The notes beneath the pieces were generated by a model that was given only the letters and a program-made list of their open reading frames with translations, was not told the origin of the DNA and did no database searches. DNA of 64,000 nt from Marinomonas sp. KMM3893 (GTDB lineage Bacteria; Pseudomonadota; Gammaproteobacteria; Pseudomonadales; Marinomonadaceae), in the NCBI RefSeq assembly GCF_004352855.1, contig NZ_SJSC01000008.1, positions 62,001 through 126,000 of the forward strand. The letters run 5' to 3'. This document shows positions 46,735-55,071 of the stretch, piece by piece. The translations under genes and the position numbers were made by a program. Numbering within the stretch: position 1 is the first letter of the stretch; each line of letters opens with the position of its first letter.

Positions 46735-47586
46735 TTAGGCCAGTTCAATGCGTATATTGTCGATTAAACGTGCGTTGCCTAGGTATGCCGCGGCCAAAAT
46801 GACCAGGCTTTTCTCTTCTTCTGACGGTGTTTGTAAATTATCTTGTGCGCGGATTTCGAAATAATCACGACGGAAACCAGCCGCTTCAAGCTTCTGTTGA
46901 GCTTGTTCGCGAATGTCCTCGTGACTCGCACGGTTTTCTAATAGCGCGTCTTTTGCCCACAACAAGGTTTGGTACATGGCAGGGGCGATGCGTCTTTCTT
47001 CTTCTGTTAGGTAGCCGTTACGCGAACTCATGGCTAAGCCATCATCGTTACGCGCAATATCGACGCCAATAATGCGAACGTTAGAACTTAGGTCGCGCAC
47101 CATATCTTCAATGACTTTAAGTTGCTGAAAGTCTTTGTTGCCGAATATGGCACAGTCTGGCTGAACAATGTTAAACAATTTTGTCACAACGGTGGAAACA
47201 CCAACAAAATGTCCTGGGCGAGAAGCGCCACACAAAATATCAGATAAACCGACAACTTCGATTTGTGTTTGGCTGCGTTTGCCATCTGGGTACATTTCTT
47301 TTGCGTCTGGGGCAAATAAGTACTGACAGCCATTGGCCTCAAGCACTTTTTTGTCTTCTTCTAGTGTTTTTGGGTAGCGCTCTAAGTCTTCGTTTGCGGA
47401 AAATTGCATAGGGTTAACGAAGATGGAAGAGACCACTACATCGCCTTCTGTCACCGCACGTCGAATAAGAGACATGTGGCCATCGTGCAAATTGCCCATG
47501 GTTGGCACGAACGCAATGCTTTTGTCTTGTAGGCGTTCTTTTTTTAGTGCGGCACGAAGTTCAGCAACTGTGTGAAAGGTTTTCAT
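46735..47586 (-). CDS. panC: pantothenate synthetase
   Basis: Joins pantoate and beta-alanine using ATP. 283 residues with FVPTMGNLHDGHMSLIRRA (the HIGH-like HDGH), FVNPMQF, and NKDFQQLKVIEDMVRDL; GLAMSSRNGYL is the KMSKS-like loop. It overlaps panB by 4 bases. Confidence 0.96.
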   Translation of the reverse strand: MKTFHTVAELRAALKKERLQDKSIAFVPTMGNLHDGHMSLIRRAVTEGDVVVSSIFVNPMQFSANEDLERYPKTLEEDKKVLEANGCQYLFAPDAKEMYPDGKRSQTQIEVVGLSDILCGASRPGHFVGVSTVVTKLFNIVQPDCAIFGNKDFQQLKVIEDMVRDLSSNVRIIGVDIARNDDGLAMSSRNGYLTEEERRIAPAMYQTLLWAKDALLENRASHEDIREQAQQKLEAAGFRRDYFEIRAQDNLQTPSEEEKSLVILAAAYLGNARLIDNIRIELA

Positions 47587-48410
47587 GATTTAAATCCGTG
47601 TTCTGCTGCAGGGAATTGTTGGTTTTTTACTTCGTAAACATAGGCTTCAAAAGCGTCTTGGATACTACGGCCGTCGGTTAAAAAGTTCTTCACGAAACGA
47701 GGACGTTTGCCTATGTTGGCCCCCAGCATGTCGTGCATGACCAGCACTTGTCCATCTGTGTGTGGGCCTGCACCAATGCCGATAGTCGGCACGGAAACCG
47801 CGTCTGTTAGGGTTTTACCAAGCTCAGTTGGAATGCATTCGTAAAGCAATACATCGGCACCGGCTTCGACCAAAGCAAGCGAGTCTGCGAGTAATAAGTC
47901 TGCCGCTTGCTGGCCTTTACCTTGTACTTTGTAGCCGCCGAGTTTGTTAACAAACTGAGGCGTTAGACCCAGATGCGCACACACAGGGATGCCACGATTA
48001 CTGAGCGCTTGAATGATGTCTTTTAGCCAAGCAGCGCCTTCTATTTTTACCATGTTGGCACCGGCTTGCATGAGTTTGCCAGCGTTTTCCAGTGCATGTT
48101 CGGTGGAGTTGTACGTCATGAAAGACATGTCTGCCAGAATAAAGGCATTGGTGTTGCCGCGTTTGACTGCCGCCGTGTGGTAACACATGTCTTCAATGGT
48201 GACGGGTAACGTGCTGTCGTGCCCCTGAATAACCATGCCAAGAGAGTCGCCAATCAGAATAGTTTCAACACCTGCTTCGTTCATGACGTGAGTAAAGGTG
48301 GCATCATAGCTGGTCAAACAGGTGAACTTTTCTTTGTTTTCCTTCATTTTTTGAAGATCAGACAAAGAGATTGGACGGCCGAGCTTTTTTTCAGAGTTGT
48401 TTGAATACAT
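47583..48410 (-). CDS. panB: 3-methyl-2-oxobutanoate hydroxymethyltransferase
   Basis: First step of the pantoate branch. 275 residues: CLTSYDATFTHVMNEAGVETILIGDSLGMVIQGHDST, ADMSFMTY, VKIEGA and GIGAGPHTDGQVLVMHDMLG include the Mg and substrate sites. It starts 3 bases after folK; pcnB, folK, panB and panC appear to be one transcript. Confidence 0.96.
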   Translation of the reverse strand: MYSNNSEKKLGRPISLSDLQKMKENKEKFTCLTSYDATFTHVMNEAGVETILIGDSLGMVIQGHDSTLPVTIEDMCYHTAAVKRGNTNAFILADMSFMTYNSTEHALENAGKLMQAGANMVKIEGAAWLKDIIQALSNRGIPVCAHLGLTPQFVNKLGGYKVQGKGQQAADLLLADSLALVEAGADVLLYECIPTELGKTLTDAVSVPTIGIGAGPHTDGQVLVMHDMLGANIGKRPRFVKNFLTDGRSIQDAFEAYVYEVKNQQFPAAEHGFKS

Positions 48411-48413
48411 AGA

Positions 48414-48899
48414 TCATTCTTCTTCTATAGAAACCAAATCGCTGGTATCAAGTTGGCGTAAATGCTCTGCCACGGTTTTGCCGTTAGCCAGAAGCATTTC
48501 TGGTGCCAGATCCATAAGGGGACGGATGACGAACCCTCTTTCTAGCATGTAAGGATGAGGAACAGTGAGGCGAGGTAAATCAATGGTCTCATTGTTATAT
48601 AGCAATAAATCAAGGTCGAGTGTGCGCGGCCCCCAATGACGTTCTCGGACGCGATGGTGCGCTTGCTCAATACTTTGCAAGACGTCGAGTAGTTCGATCG
48701 GGGTTAGCTGGGTTCGCACGGAAGCCACTGCGTTGACATAGTCCGGTTGATCCTGAGGACCAACCGGTTTGCTGGAATAGAGTGTGGAAACGTGAAAATC
48801 GGCCAAATCTGGGTGTGCAGACAAGTGCTCAATAGCGCTGTGCATTTGAGCTATTGGCTCTTCTAAATTACTACCAAGTCCAATATAAGCCAGTTTCAC
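48414..48899 (-). CDS. folK: 6-hydroxymethyl-7,8-dihydropterin pyrophosphokinase
   Basis: Folate pathway enzyme. 161 residues with YIGLGSNLEEP, STLYSSKPVGPQDQPDYVNAV and the ATP-site RHWGPRTLDLDLLLYNN. Located between pcnB and panB as in Pseudomonas. Confidence 0.95.
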   Translation of the reverse strand: MKLAYIGLGSNLEEPIAQMHSAIEHLSAHPDLADFHVSTLYSSKPVGPQDQPDYVNAVASVRTQLTPIELLDVLQSIEQAHHRVRERHWGPRTLDLDLLLYNNETIDLPRLTVPHPYMLERGFVIRPLMDLAPEMLLANGKTVAEHLRQLDTSDLVSIEEE

Positions 48900-48910
48900 T
48901 CTGGTCCCTC

Positions 48911-50341
48911 TTATTCTTCAGGAGTTTCTCTTTGCGGTGCATTGCTCTTTTTACGACGACGGGGGCGACGTTTCTTCGGCCCTTCTTTGTCGTTCGCACG
49001 AAGGTCAATGCTCTTAATTAGTTCTCTTTGTTCGTTTTCATTGGCAAATTGGAAAGATTCCCACCATGCGCCAAGGCCACCTAGTTCAGTGCCGCTTAAT
49101 TCGCGAATCAGCAAGAAATCAAAGGCCGCACGAAAACGAGGGTGATCAAGCAAGACAAAGGCACGTTTACCGTAGCGCTTTGGTAAGCGGAACTGCATAT
49201 CCCAAATCTCACGCATTGGCGTTGAGAAGCGTCTAGGGATCGCAGTAGAAGCCACTTGATTATCCAGTACCATGCTTGCGGCTTGATGAAGTGCTGGAGT
49301 CGCAGGCATGCCTTGTGACTGAAATTCTTCATGACGCAGCACAACGCTTGGCCACAACATCACGGCATACAAGAAGTAGGGCGCTGTTGTTTTGCCTGTT
49401 TGAAGTCGCTTGTCGGTATTTTCTAAACCTTGAAGGATAAACGCTTCAGGGTTGAGATCGTCACGTTTCCAGCCGCTAACCAGCAGTGCTTCTGTGTCAG
49501 GGAATAAGTACTTGAATAAGCCGTATTGACGTAGCAGATGGAAGGTTTTGATGCCGTTGCCGCTGCCAAGTAATTTGAGGACTTCTTCAAACAAACGGGC
49601 AGGCGGAATATGGTCTAGTAAATGCGCCATTTCTTTGATCGGGGCGGCGGTTTCTTCATCAATATCAAAGCCTAATTTACCCGCGAAGCGAATCGCACGT
49701 AACATGCGTACAGGGTCTTCTTGATAGCGTTGTCTCGCGTCGCCTATGATGCGAATTTTTTTATTCGCAATGTCTTCTAGGCCGCCACAATAATCGTGGA
49801 TGCTAAAATCTTGGACATTGTAATACAGGGCGTTAAAAGTAAAGTCGCGGCGTTCGGCGTCTTCTTCAATGCTGCCGTACACGTTGTCACGTAGCACGAT
49901 GCCATGGGCAGAGCGGGCTGAGTCTTTCCCTTTCAGGGACTCTTGTGGCTTGCTTGCACTGTCTTCTTGAGCGGAGGGTGCTCGGAAGGTAGAGACTTCG
50001 ATAATCTCACGGCCAAATGTCACGTGAACAAGGCGAAAGCGTCGGCCAATGAGTCGTGAATTTGAGAAAAGGTCGTGGATTTCTTCTGGGGTCGCGTTCG
50101 TCACGACATCGAAATCTTTCGCGTCAACACCAATAAGGTGGTCGCGAATACAGCCACCAACAAGGTAAGCATCGAAGCCAGCTTTGTTTAGGCGATAGAG
50201 AACTTTGACTGCGTTCGGGCTTAAATTTTGGCGAGATAAGCTGTGATCGCTGCGCGGAATAATAATGGGGTAAGTCTGAGCCTTTGGGGAGGCAAAGATT
50301 GAGGTGGCTTTACGTACCAGAGATTTTAATCCTGTAAGCAT
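48911..50341 (-). CDS. pcnB: poly(A) polymerase I
   Basis: Adds poly(A) tails to RNA 3' ends and promotes decay. 476 residues: the nucleotidyltransferase head AYLVGGCIRDHLIGVDAKDFDVVTNATPEEI (near 55-85), FRLVHVTFG, RRDFTFNALYYN, the RNA-binding domain and a basic C-terminal tail (KKRRPRRRKKS). The usual downstream neighbours folK-panB-panC follow. The gene is preceded by the region carrying the predicted CrcZ-like RNA. Confidence 0.95.
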   Translation of the reverse strand: MLTGLKSLVRKATSIFASPKAQTYPIIIPRSDHSLSRQNLSPNAVKVLYRLNKAGFDAYLVGGCIRDHLIGVDAKDFDVVTNATPEEIHDLFSNSRLIGRRFRLVHVTFGREIIEVSTFRAPSAQEDSASKPQESLKGKDSARSAHGIVLRDNVYGSIEEDAERRDFTFNALYYNVQDFSIHDYCGGLEDIANKKIRIIGDARQRYQEDPVRMLRAIRFAGKLGFDIDEETAAPIKEMAHLLDHIPPARLFEEVLKLLGSGNGIKTFHLLRQYGLFKYLFPDTEALLVSGWKRDDLNPEAFILQGLENTDKRLQTGKTTAPYFLYAVMLWPSVVLRHEEFQSQGMPATPALHQAASMVLDNQVASTAIPRRFSTPMREIWDMQFRLPKRYGKRAFVLLDHPRFRAAFDFLLIRELSGTELGGLGAWWESFQFANENEQRELIKSIDLRANDKEGPKKRRPRRRKKSNAPQRETPEE

Positions 50342-50453
50342 TAGACGACAAATTTTAGTTAGCGAAAACTGTATTCTACACGTGTGGCTAAAAAGTTACA
50401 CGAGTATTAGAGTATTCAAATTGGAAGATTTTAGTGTGACGAGCGTAGGGGGG
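50342..50453. other. leader region of pcnB
   Basis: About 110 bases between the predicted end of the CrcZ-like RNA and the pcnB start. On the minus strand it presumably holds the pcnB promoter or carries read-through transcripts; no clear element was recognised. Confidence 0.4.
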
Positions 50454-50484
50454 AAGCGATTATTTAAAAACAAAATAATCGCTT
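50454..50484 (-). terminator. hairpin at the predicted 3' end of the small RNA
   Basis: AAGCGATTATTT and AAATAATCGCTT form a perfect 12-bp stem with a 7-base loop. There is no T run after the stem on the minus strand, so termination here is uncertain. Part of its sequence can instead pair with 50610-50623. Confidence 0.45.
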
Positions 50485-50758
50485 TGGATACATGAAGATA
50501 CTAGTTCCGAAAACAAAGTGGGTGCTGCTTATGCAGTTCTACTCAGGTTTTATTTTTATTATTGCAATGTTTTCATTGCCCGAAGGCTTCTATATCTAAA
50601 AAAATCAATTATCCAAAGCGATTTTCTATCCATAGCCTCAAGTTTTTATTTTTGTTTTAAGAGGCTACGGTGTTCTTATATTTTATTTTTATTGTTAAGA
50701 ACTTACACACGACGACTAACTTATTCTTATTCTTGGTCAATCTTATTATCGTTGTGAT
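50454..50758 (-). ncRNA. predicted CrcZ/CrcY-like small RNA (Hfq/Crc decoy)
   Basis: Read on the minus strand from about 50756. A-rich AANAANAA motifs occur at 50720-50734 (AAGAATAAGAATAAG), 50679-50696 (AACAATAAAAATAAAATA), 50640-50658 (AAAACAAAAATAAAAACTT) and 50546-50565 (GCAATAATAAAAATAAAACC). Two lie in loops closed by GTTCTTA/TAAGAAC (50672-50702) and TAGCCTC/GAGGCTA (50633-50667). A hairpin with a 12-bp stem at 50454-50484 may mark the 3' end. A sigma-54 element lies just upstream, and the gene sits between cbrB and pcnB, where Pseudomonas has crcZ. CrcZ-type RNAs bind Hfq/Crc through such motifs and lift catabolite repression. Function and ends are inferred. Confidence 0.72.
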
Positions 50759-50766
50759 CTATATAA

Positions 50767-50783
50767 GGCATTTCTTGTGCCAA
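50767..50783 (-). promoter_or_regulatory. sigma-54 (-24/-12) promoter element
   Basis: On the minus strand TTGGCACAAGAAATGCC has TGGCAC at -24 and TGC at -12, with exactly ten bases between GG and GC, as RpoN promoters require. It predicts a transcript starting near 50756 and is matched by the sigma-54 activator gene immediately upstream. Confidence 0.75.
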
Positions 50784-50860
50784 AAATGATAATTCATTGA
50801 ATTGTATAGGATTTGCCATTTTGTTGTTCATATTTTTTACAATATCTTGCTTATTTTTTG

Positions 50861-50897
50861 TGTTATTTGGTAACAAGTGTTACTTATCATTTGTTAC
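50861..50897 (-). promoter_or_regulatory. cluster of TGTTAC/GTAACA half-sites, candidate activator site
   Basis: GTAACA at 50870-50875, TGTTAC at 50878-50883 and 50892-50897, plus a near match TGTTAT at 50861-50866. They lie about 80-115 bases upstream of the -24 element and overlap the end of the cbrB-like gene. From memory, TGTTAC/GTAACA half-sites are those reported for CbrB in Pseudomonas; the spacing differs here. Confidence 0.55.
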
Positions 50898-52307
50898 TTT
50901 TTTGGGTATGCCAAGTTTTTGTCGTCTTTCCCACAGACTTTTTCTAGAGATGCCCAAAGATTGTGCAAGTTGGGTCTCGGTCATCTTGTGTTGGTGCGTC
51001 AGAACAAAATGTTTGAAGTAATCGTCCAGCGTGGTGCCATCTAATGGTGTAGATAGTTCAGCGCTTGTGGTGTTCGCTTTAGGGCTGGCTAAATGGCTTG
51101 CTAGCTTTAGGTTGGCCGCCTCTACTCTATGAGTAGGGCTGAGAATAACGGCGCGTTCGATGGCGTTTTCGAGCTCTCGTACATTGCCAGGCCAATTGTG
51201 GGCGCGAATCGCTTTATCAAACTCTTTGTTGTAATCCAACGCGGCGCGATTGTGCTTTTTGCAGGCCTTTTCAAGCAGGAATTTGGCGATCATAGAAATG
51301 TCGTCGCTGCGCTCACGTAAAGGCGGAATAAGCAGTTCCATGACATAGAGGCGGTAATACAAATCTTCTCGGAAATAGCCCTTGCGGACCATGTCGATTA
51401 GGTCTCTGTGTGTCGCCGTGACTAAGCGGACATTGACCTTGGTCGATTGAATGGCGCCCACACGGCGTATTTCACCTTCTTGCAGGACACGCAATAATCT
51501 AGCTTGGGCTTCAAGGGGTAGCTCACCTATTTCATCGAGGAAGAGTGTGCCATTGTCCGCTGCGAAAATAAGCCCGTCGCGGGCAGAAACCGCACCGGTA
51601 AAGGCGCCTTTCTCATGACCAAATAACTCTGATTCTATTAGGTTTTCTGGGATGGCGGCGCAGTTTACGCTGATCAAAGGGTTGTCATGTCTGGTGCTTA
51701 AATTATGCAGAGCTTTCGCCACCAACTCCTTACCGGTTCCTGATTCGCCGCGGATCAGTACGGTCACATCTGTACCAGCGACTTTTCTGATGTCGCTGAA
51801 GAGTTCTTGCATGGGAGGGCAGTTGCCTATGATGCCGCTGTCTAAGGCGCCTAAGTTTTCCGCTTCCTCTTCTTTTTCGGAGCGCGCAAACAAGAGTGGC
51901 GCCGCGAGCTCAGGTTCTGATTCGGCGTTTTGTTTGTGTTGTGGCGTGGTGTTTTCTAAGGCATCAATAACGTGTTTTAAAAGCTGTTCTGAGTCAGTCG
52001 GCAAGGGGAGATAATATTTTGCACCCATTGCCATCGCGTCTATACCGTTATTGAGGCTAGGGCGAGCGTCTAAGACTAGGCGCGGCGGTGTGCCTGCTAG
52101 TGCCGATTGGGTGTTTTCTAACGCGGCTAGAATGACTTGATCAATCAGCAAAAGGTCAAAGTCTGCCAGCTCGTAATACTTGTTCGCTTGCTCAAGGGAG
52201 TAGCTTAAGTTGACTTGAAATCCGTAGCGAGAAAGCCAGCGGTCTGCGTCTTTGAGTGGTGAGTCTTCAGGACAGATTATCATTATATGATGCATTTCAG
52301 GTGTCAC
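50880..52307 (-). CDS. cbrB: sigma-54-dependent activator, CbrB-like
   Basis: 475 residues. A receiver-like domain (1-120) keeps an acidic pair (CPED) and an Asp in LLLIDQ, but the conserved Thr/Ser and Lys positions read LDARPS and YLPLP, so it is degenerate. The AAA+ domain (about 155-395) has GESGTGKE (Walker A), ESELFGHEKGAFTGA (sigma-54 contact), FLDEIGELP (Walker B) and GNVRELEN. A Fis-type helix-turn-helix ends the protein (TQLAQSLGISRKSLWERRQKLG). Position before pcnB and after gluQRS matches Pseudomonas cbrB; its kinase gene cbrA is not adjacent here. Confidence 0.82.
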   Translation of the reverse strand: MTPEMHHIMIICPEDSPLKDADRWLSRYGFQVNLSYSLEQANKYYELADFDLLLIDQVILAALENTQSALAGTPPRLVLDARPSLNNGIDAMAMGAKYYLPLPTDSEQLLKHVIDALENTTPQHKQNAESEPELAAPLLFARSEKEEEAENLGALDSGIIGNCPPMQELFSDIRKVAGTDVTVLIRGESGTGKELVAKALHNLSTRHDNPLISVNCAAIPENLIESELFGHEKGAFTGAVSARDGLIFAADNGTLFLDEIGELPLEAQARLLRVLQEGEIRRVGAIQSTKVNVRLVTATHRDLIDMVRKGYFREDLYYRLYVMELLIPPLRERSDDISMIAKFLLEKACKKHNRAALDYNKEFDKAIRAHNWPGNVRELENAIERAVILSPTHRVEAANLKLASHLASPKANTTSAELSTPLDGTTLDDYFKHFVLTHQHKMTETQLAQSLGISRKSLWERRQKLGIPKKVTNDK

Positions 52308-52386
52308 CTCTTGTAACCAATGTAACGATTATACACATCGGCCGGTTAACAGCTAGAGCGGAGTAGGTGTGTCTGTGCTGGAAGCC

Positions 52387-53268
52387 TTATAAGAAGTGAA
52401 GATCTTCTGGTGCAATGACGGTGGTGGTTTTTTGAGCGAGTCGCTGAGGTTGCCATTGTTGAACCGCGAGGTTCAGCGCTTCTTCTATATTGCTTGCTTT
52501 GTCTGCGTTGATGTCTAGGTAGCTTAGCGCGCGTTTTAAGGTGGTTAAATCGCCGTTTAAAATGGCTTTGGCATGATTTTGCTTGCTGATTTTCTCGGCC
52601 GCTTGATTGACGACAAGAGGTATGTGGCCAATGGCCGGAGCTTGCCAGCCGAATAAACGGTAGAGGTGCAGTTGTTGTGCGGTGGTTTCAATGAGGTCAG
52701 CGCCACGCACTAGGTGGGTAATGCCTTGCAAATGATCGTCGACCACAACCGCGAGCTGGTAAGAGAAATAACCGTCTTTACGTTTGAGTACGGGGTGGTT
52801 GCCATCCAGATCGTCGGGAAAAAACATGTCGCCTTGAATAAGATCTTGGTACTGGTACTGTTCGCGATTAATTTTGAGTCGCCAAGAGTGAGGGTGCTCG
52901 ACATCGCTTTGACAGATTTGCGGGTGTAAACCGGAGAAGGCTTGTAATGATTGTCTCGTGCAATTACAGGGAAAAGCATGAGCGGTCTGCTTAAGCTTGG
53001 TTAAATACGTTTCATAGGTGGCGGAATGCTCACTTTGTAAACGTACCGGCTCATCGCTGATTAATTGATAACTGGTTAGCGTGGCGAGAATCTGTTGTGT
53101 GAATTCAGGGCGACAGCGAATCGCATCGACGTCTTCTATGCGGACTATCCAGGTGCCGTGATGGCTCCTTGCATCCACATAGCTCGCGAGTGCAGTGACA
53201 AGCGAGCCTAAGTGGAGTGGGCCGGTTGGCGAGGGAGCAAAACGGCCACGGTAACTTGATGAAATCAA
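52387..53268 (-). CDS. gluQRS: glutamyl-Q tRNA(Asp) synthetase
   Basis: Attaches glutamate to queuosine of tRNA-Asp. 293 residues, a truncated glutamyl-tRNA synthetase: RGRFAPSPTGPLHLGSLVTALASY (HIGH site) at the N-terminus, CNCTRQSL zinc region near 100, YSYQLAVVVDDHLQGITHLVRGADLI and KISKQNHAKAI in place of KMSKS; no anticodon-binding domain. It starts one base after dksA ends. Confidence 0.93.
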   Translation of the reverse strand: MISSSYRGRFAPSPTGPLHLGSLVTALASYVDARSHHGTWIVRIEDVDAIRCRPEFTQQILATLTSYQLISDEPVRLQSEHSATYETYLTKLKQTAHAFPCNCTRQSLQAFSGLHPQICQSDVEHPHSWRLKINREQYQYQDLIQGDMFFPDDLDGNHPVLKRKDGYFSYQLAVVVDDHLQGITHLVRGADLIETTAQQLHLYRLFGWQAPAIGHIPLVVNQAAEKISKQNHAKAILNGDLTTLKRALSYLDINADKASNIEEALNLAVQQWQPQRLAQKTTTVIAPEDLHFL

Positions 53269-53269
53269 A

Positions 53270-53704
53270 TTAACCGCCGATTTGTTTCTCTTTGATTTCG
53301 GCCAATGTTTTGCAATCGATGCACATGGTCGCCGTTGGGCGAGCTTCTAATCGACGGATGCCGATTTCAATGCCACATTCGTCGCAAAAGCCGTAGTCAT
53401 CTTCATTGATTCGCTCAATGGTTTGAGAAATCTTCTTAACCAATTTGCGTTCACGATCGCGCGCGCGCAGTTCTAGGCTGAATTCTTCTTCTTGGCTGGC
53501 ACGGTCATTAGGATCTGCGTAGTTTACTGCTTCTTCCTTAAGGTGGTTAACGGTGCGGTCAACCTCTTCCATTAGCCCCTGCTTCCAGTTAAGCAAAATG
53601 CTTTTGAAATGCGCCAACTGGTTCTCGTTCATGTATTCTTCACCGTCCTTAGCAACGTAAGGTGTGAAGTCCTTCATTAATGATTCCGGGTTCGTACTTG
53701 GCAT
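53270..53704 (-). CDS. dksA: RNA polymerase-binding transcription factor DksA
   Basis: 144 residues: a coiled coil with the acidic tip (NYADPNDRASQEEEFSLELRARDRERKL) and a four-Cys zinc finger (CDECGIEIGIRRLEARPTATMCIDC). Acts with ppGpp at rRNA and amino-acid promoters. The ATG at 53704 follows GAGG by 8 bases and gives the family length; the longer frame up to 53827 is not family-like. Confidence 0.95.
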   Translation of the reverse strand: MPSTNPESLMKDFTPYVAKDGEEYMNENQLAHFKSILLNWKQGLMEEVDRTVNHLKEEAVNYADPNDRASQEEEFSLELRARDRERKLVKKISQTIERINEDDYGFCDECGIEIGIRRLEARPTATMCIDCKTLAEIKEKQIGG

Positions 53705-53722
53705 ACGCATTGCCTCATTTCG

Positions 53723-53746
53723 CAGGTTGCCCTTTATGGTAACCTG
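53723..53746 (-). promoter_or_regulatory. hairpin in the dksA leader
   Basis: CAGGTTGCC and GGTAACCTG pair (8 of 9 positions) around six bases, about 20 bases upstream of the dksA start and just before its ribosome site. It may affect translation or be an operator; no known regulator was recognised. Confidence 0.45.
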
Positions 53747-53865
53747 TAAACTATAAAGATTAAGTGGTTTATTTTTCGGCCGGAAACTTACCAGATAATT
53801 TGGCGTTAAACCACATTTTTTGCGCAAATATTCATGAAAATGTTGAATTAGGTTGAGAAACAGAT

Positions 53866-55032
53866 ATGTCTAAGCAAAAGTTAGCCTCGCGAGTTGAGAA
53901 AATTTCACCATTCCAAGTCATGGCTGTGATGGAGAGAGCAAAGCAGTTACAGGCGGATGGCAACGATGTAATACATCTTGAAGTAGGCGAGCCTGATTTT
54001 GTCGCGCCACAAGCGATCAATGACGCGGGTATTCAGTCTATTGAAGACGCCAAAACAGGTTATACCTCAGCGACTGGGCTACCGGAATTAAAGCGCAAAA
54101 TTAGTCAGCATTACCAAACGCGTTATCAAGTCGAGGTGGCGCCTGAGCGGATTATCGTGACACCGGGAGCGTCTGGCGCCTTGTTGTTGATGGCGTCCTT
54201 GATGGTAAACGAAGGGGATGAGGTGTTGATGCCTGATCCTTGTTATCCATGTAACCGCCATTTTTTAATACAGGCTGGCGCTCAAGCGAAGATGATTGAG
54301 ACCTTACCTGAGCAGGCGTTTGAGGTGGATCTTGAAGCACTGCCGTCTTACTGGAGTGAAAAGACATCAGGGCTTTGGTTGGCTTCTCCGTCAAACCCAA
54401 CCGGCGCTGTGTTGAGCAAGGAATATCTCGCTCAGGCTTGGCAGCAGACGCAAGCGCTAGGTGGTCATCTGTTGGTGGATGAAATATACCAAGGGCTGGT
54501 GTTTGAAGGGGACGATTTTACGGCCTTGTCGATTGATGATGATATTTTTGTGATCAATAGTTTTTCTAAGTATTTTGCCATGACTGGCTGGCGACTAGGT
54601 TGGATCGTGGTGCCCGAATGGGCGATTGAAGGGGCGACTAAACTGGCGCAAAACTTGTTTATTTCGGCCTCTAGTGTGGCGCAACACGCGGCTATTTCGG
54701 CTTTTGAGCCTGCGGTTCTTGAAGAGTGTGAAACTCGACGCCAAATATTAAATCGCCGTCGTTTAACATTATTAGAAGGGCTGGAGCGCATTGGTTTGCC
54801 TGTTGTGGCGCCAGCACAAGGGGCATTTTATGCTTATGTGGATGTCTCAGGTATTACGGATGACGCCATGTCATGGTGTTTGCAATTGCTGGAAGAAGAG
54901 AAGGTGGCATTAACACCAGGAGCGGATTTCGGGCTTAAAAACGCCCATAAATATGTGCGCTTTGCTTATACCTGTGATGAAGCGCGATTGAATGAGGCAC
55001 TGGCTAGAATTGAACGTTTTATCCAATCCTAG
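53866..55032 (+). CDS. PLP-dependent aminotransferase (class I/II)
   Basis: 388 residues of the aspartate aminotransferase fold. VIHLEVGEPDFVAPQAI (near 35), TPGASGALLLMASLM, the PLP-contacting ASPSNPTGAVLS, and the Schiff-base Lys in NSFSKYFAMTGWRLGW (near 228) are present. Amino-donor specificity is not readable. Divergent from dksA; convergent with lptG. Confidence 0.9.
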   Translation: MSKQKLASRVEKISPFQVMAVMERAKQLQADGNDVIHLEVGEPDFVAPQAINDAGIQSIEDAKTGYTSATGLPELKRKISQHYQTRYQVEVAPERIIVTPGASGALLLMASLMVNEGDEVLMPDPCYPCNRHFLIQAGAQAKMIETLPEQAFEVDLEALPSYWSEKTSGLWLASPSNPTGAVLSKEYLAQAWQQTQALGGHLLVDEIYQGLVFEGDDFTALSIDDDIFVINSFSKYFAMTGWRLGWIVVPEWAIEGATKLAQNLFISASSVAQHAAISAFEPAVLEECETRRQILNRRRLTLLEGLERIGLPVVAPAQGAFYAYVDVSGITDDAMSWCLQLLEEEKVALTPGADFGLKNAHKYVRFAYTCDEARLNEALARIERFIQS

Positions 55033-55041
55033 CAAGCGCTT

Positions 55042-55071
55042 AGACGCGGCTAATAAGTGTTAGCCGCGTCT
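55042..55071. terminator. bidirectional terminator overlapping the lptG 3' end
   Basis: AGACGCGGCTAA-taagtg-TTAGCCGCGTCT is a perfect 12-bp stem between the convergent aminotransferase and lptG genes; its right arm lies inside the last lptG codons. Confidence 0.8.

Noticed and set aside
50518-51021. Plus-strand open frames rich in Phe, Tyr and Leu in the gap between the CbrB-like gene and pcnB.
   Set aside because: They are by-products of T-rich DNA; no ribosome site, no domain, and the minus strand gives a better explanation as a structured RNA.
53705-53827. Upstream extension of dksA.
   Set aside because: The extra 41 residues are unlike DksA, and a proper ribosome site precedes 53704.
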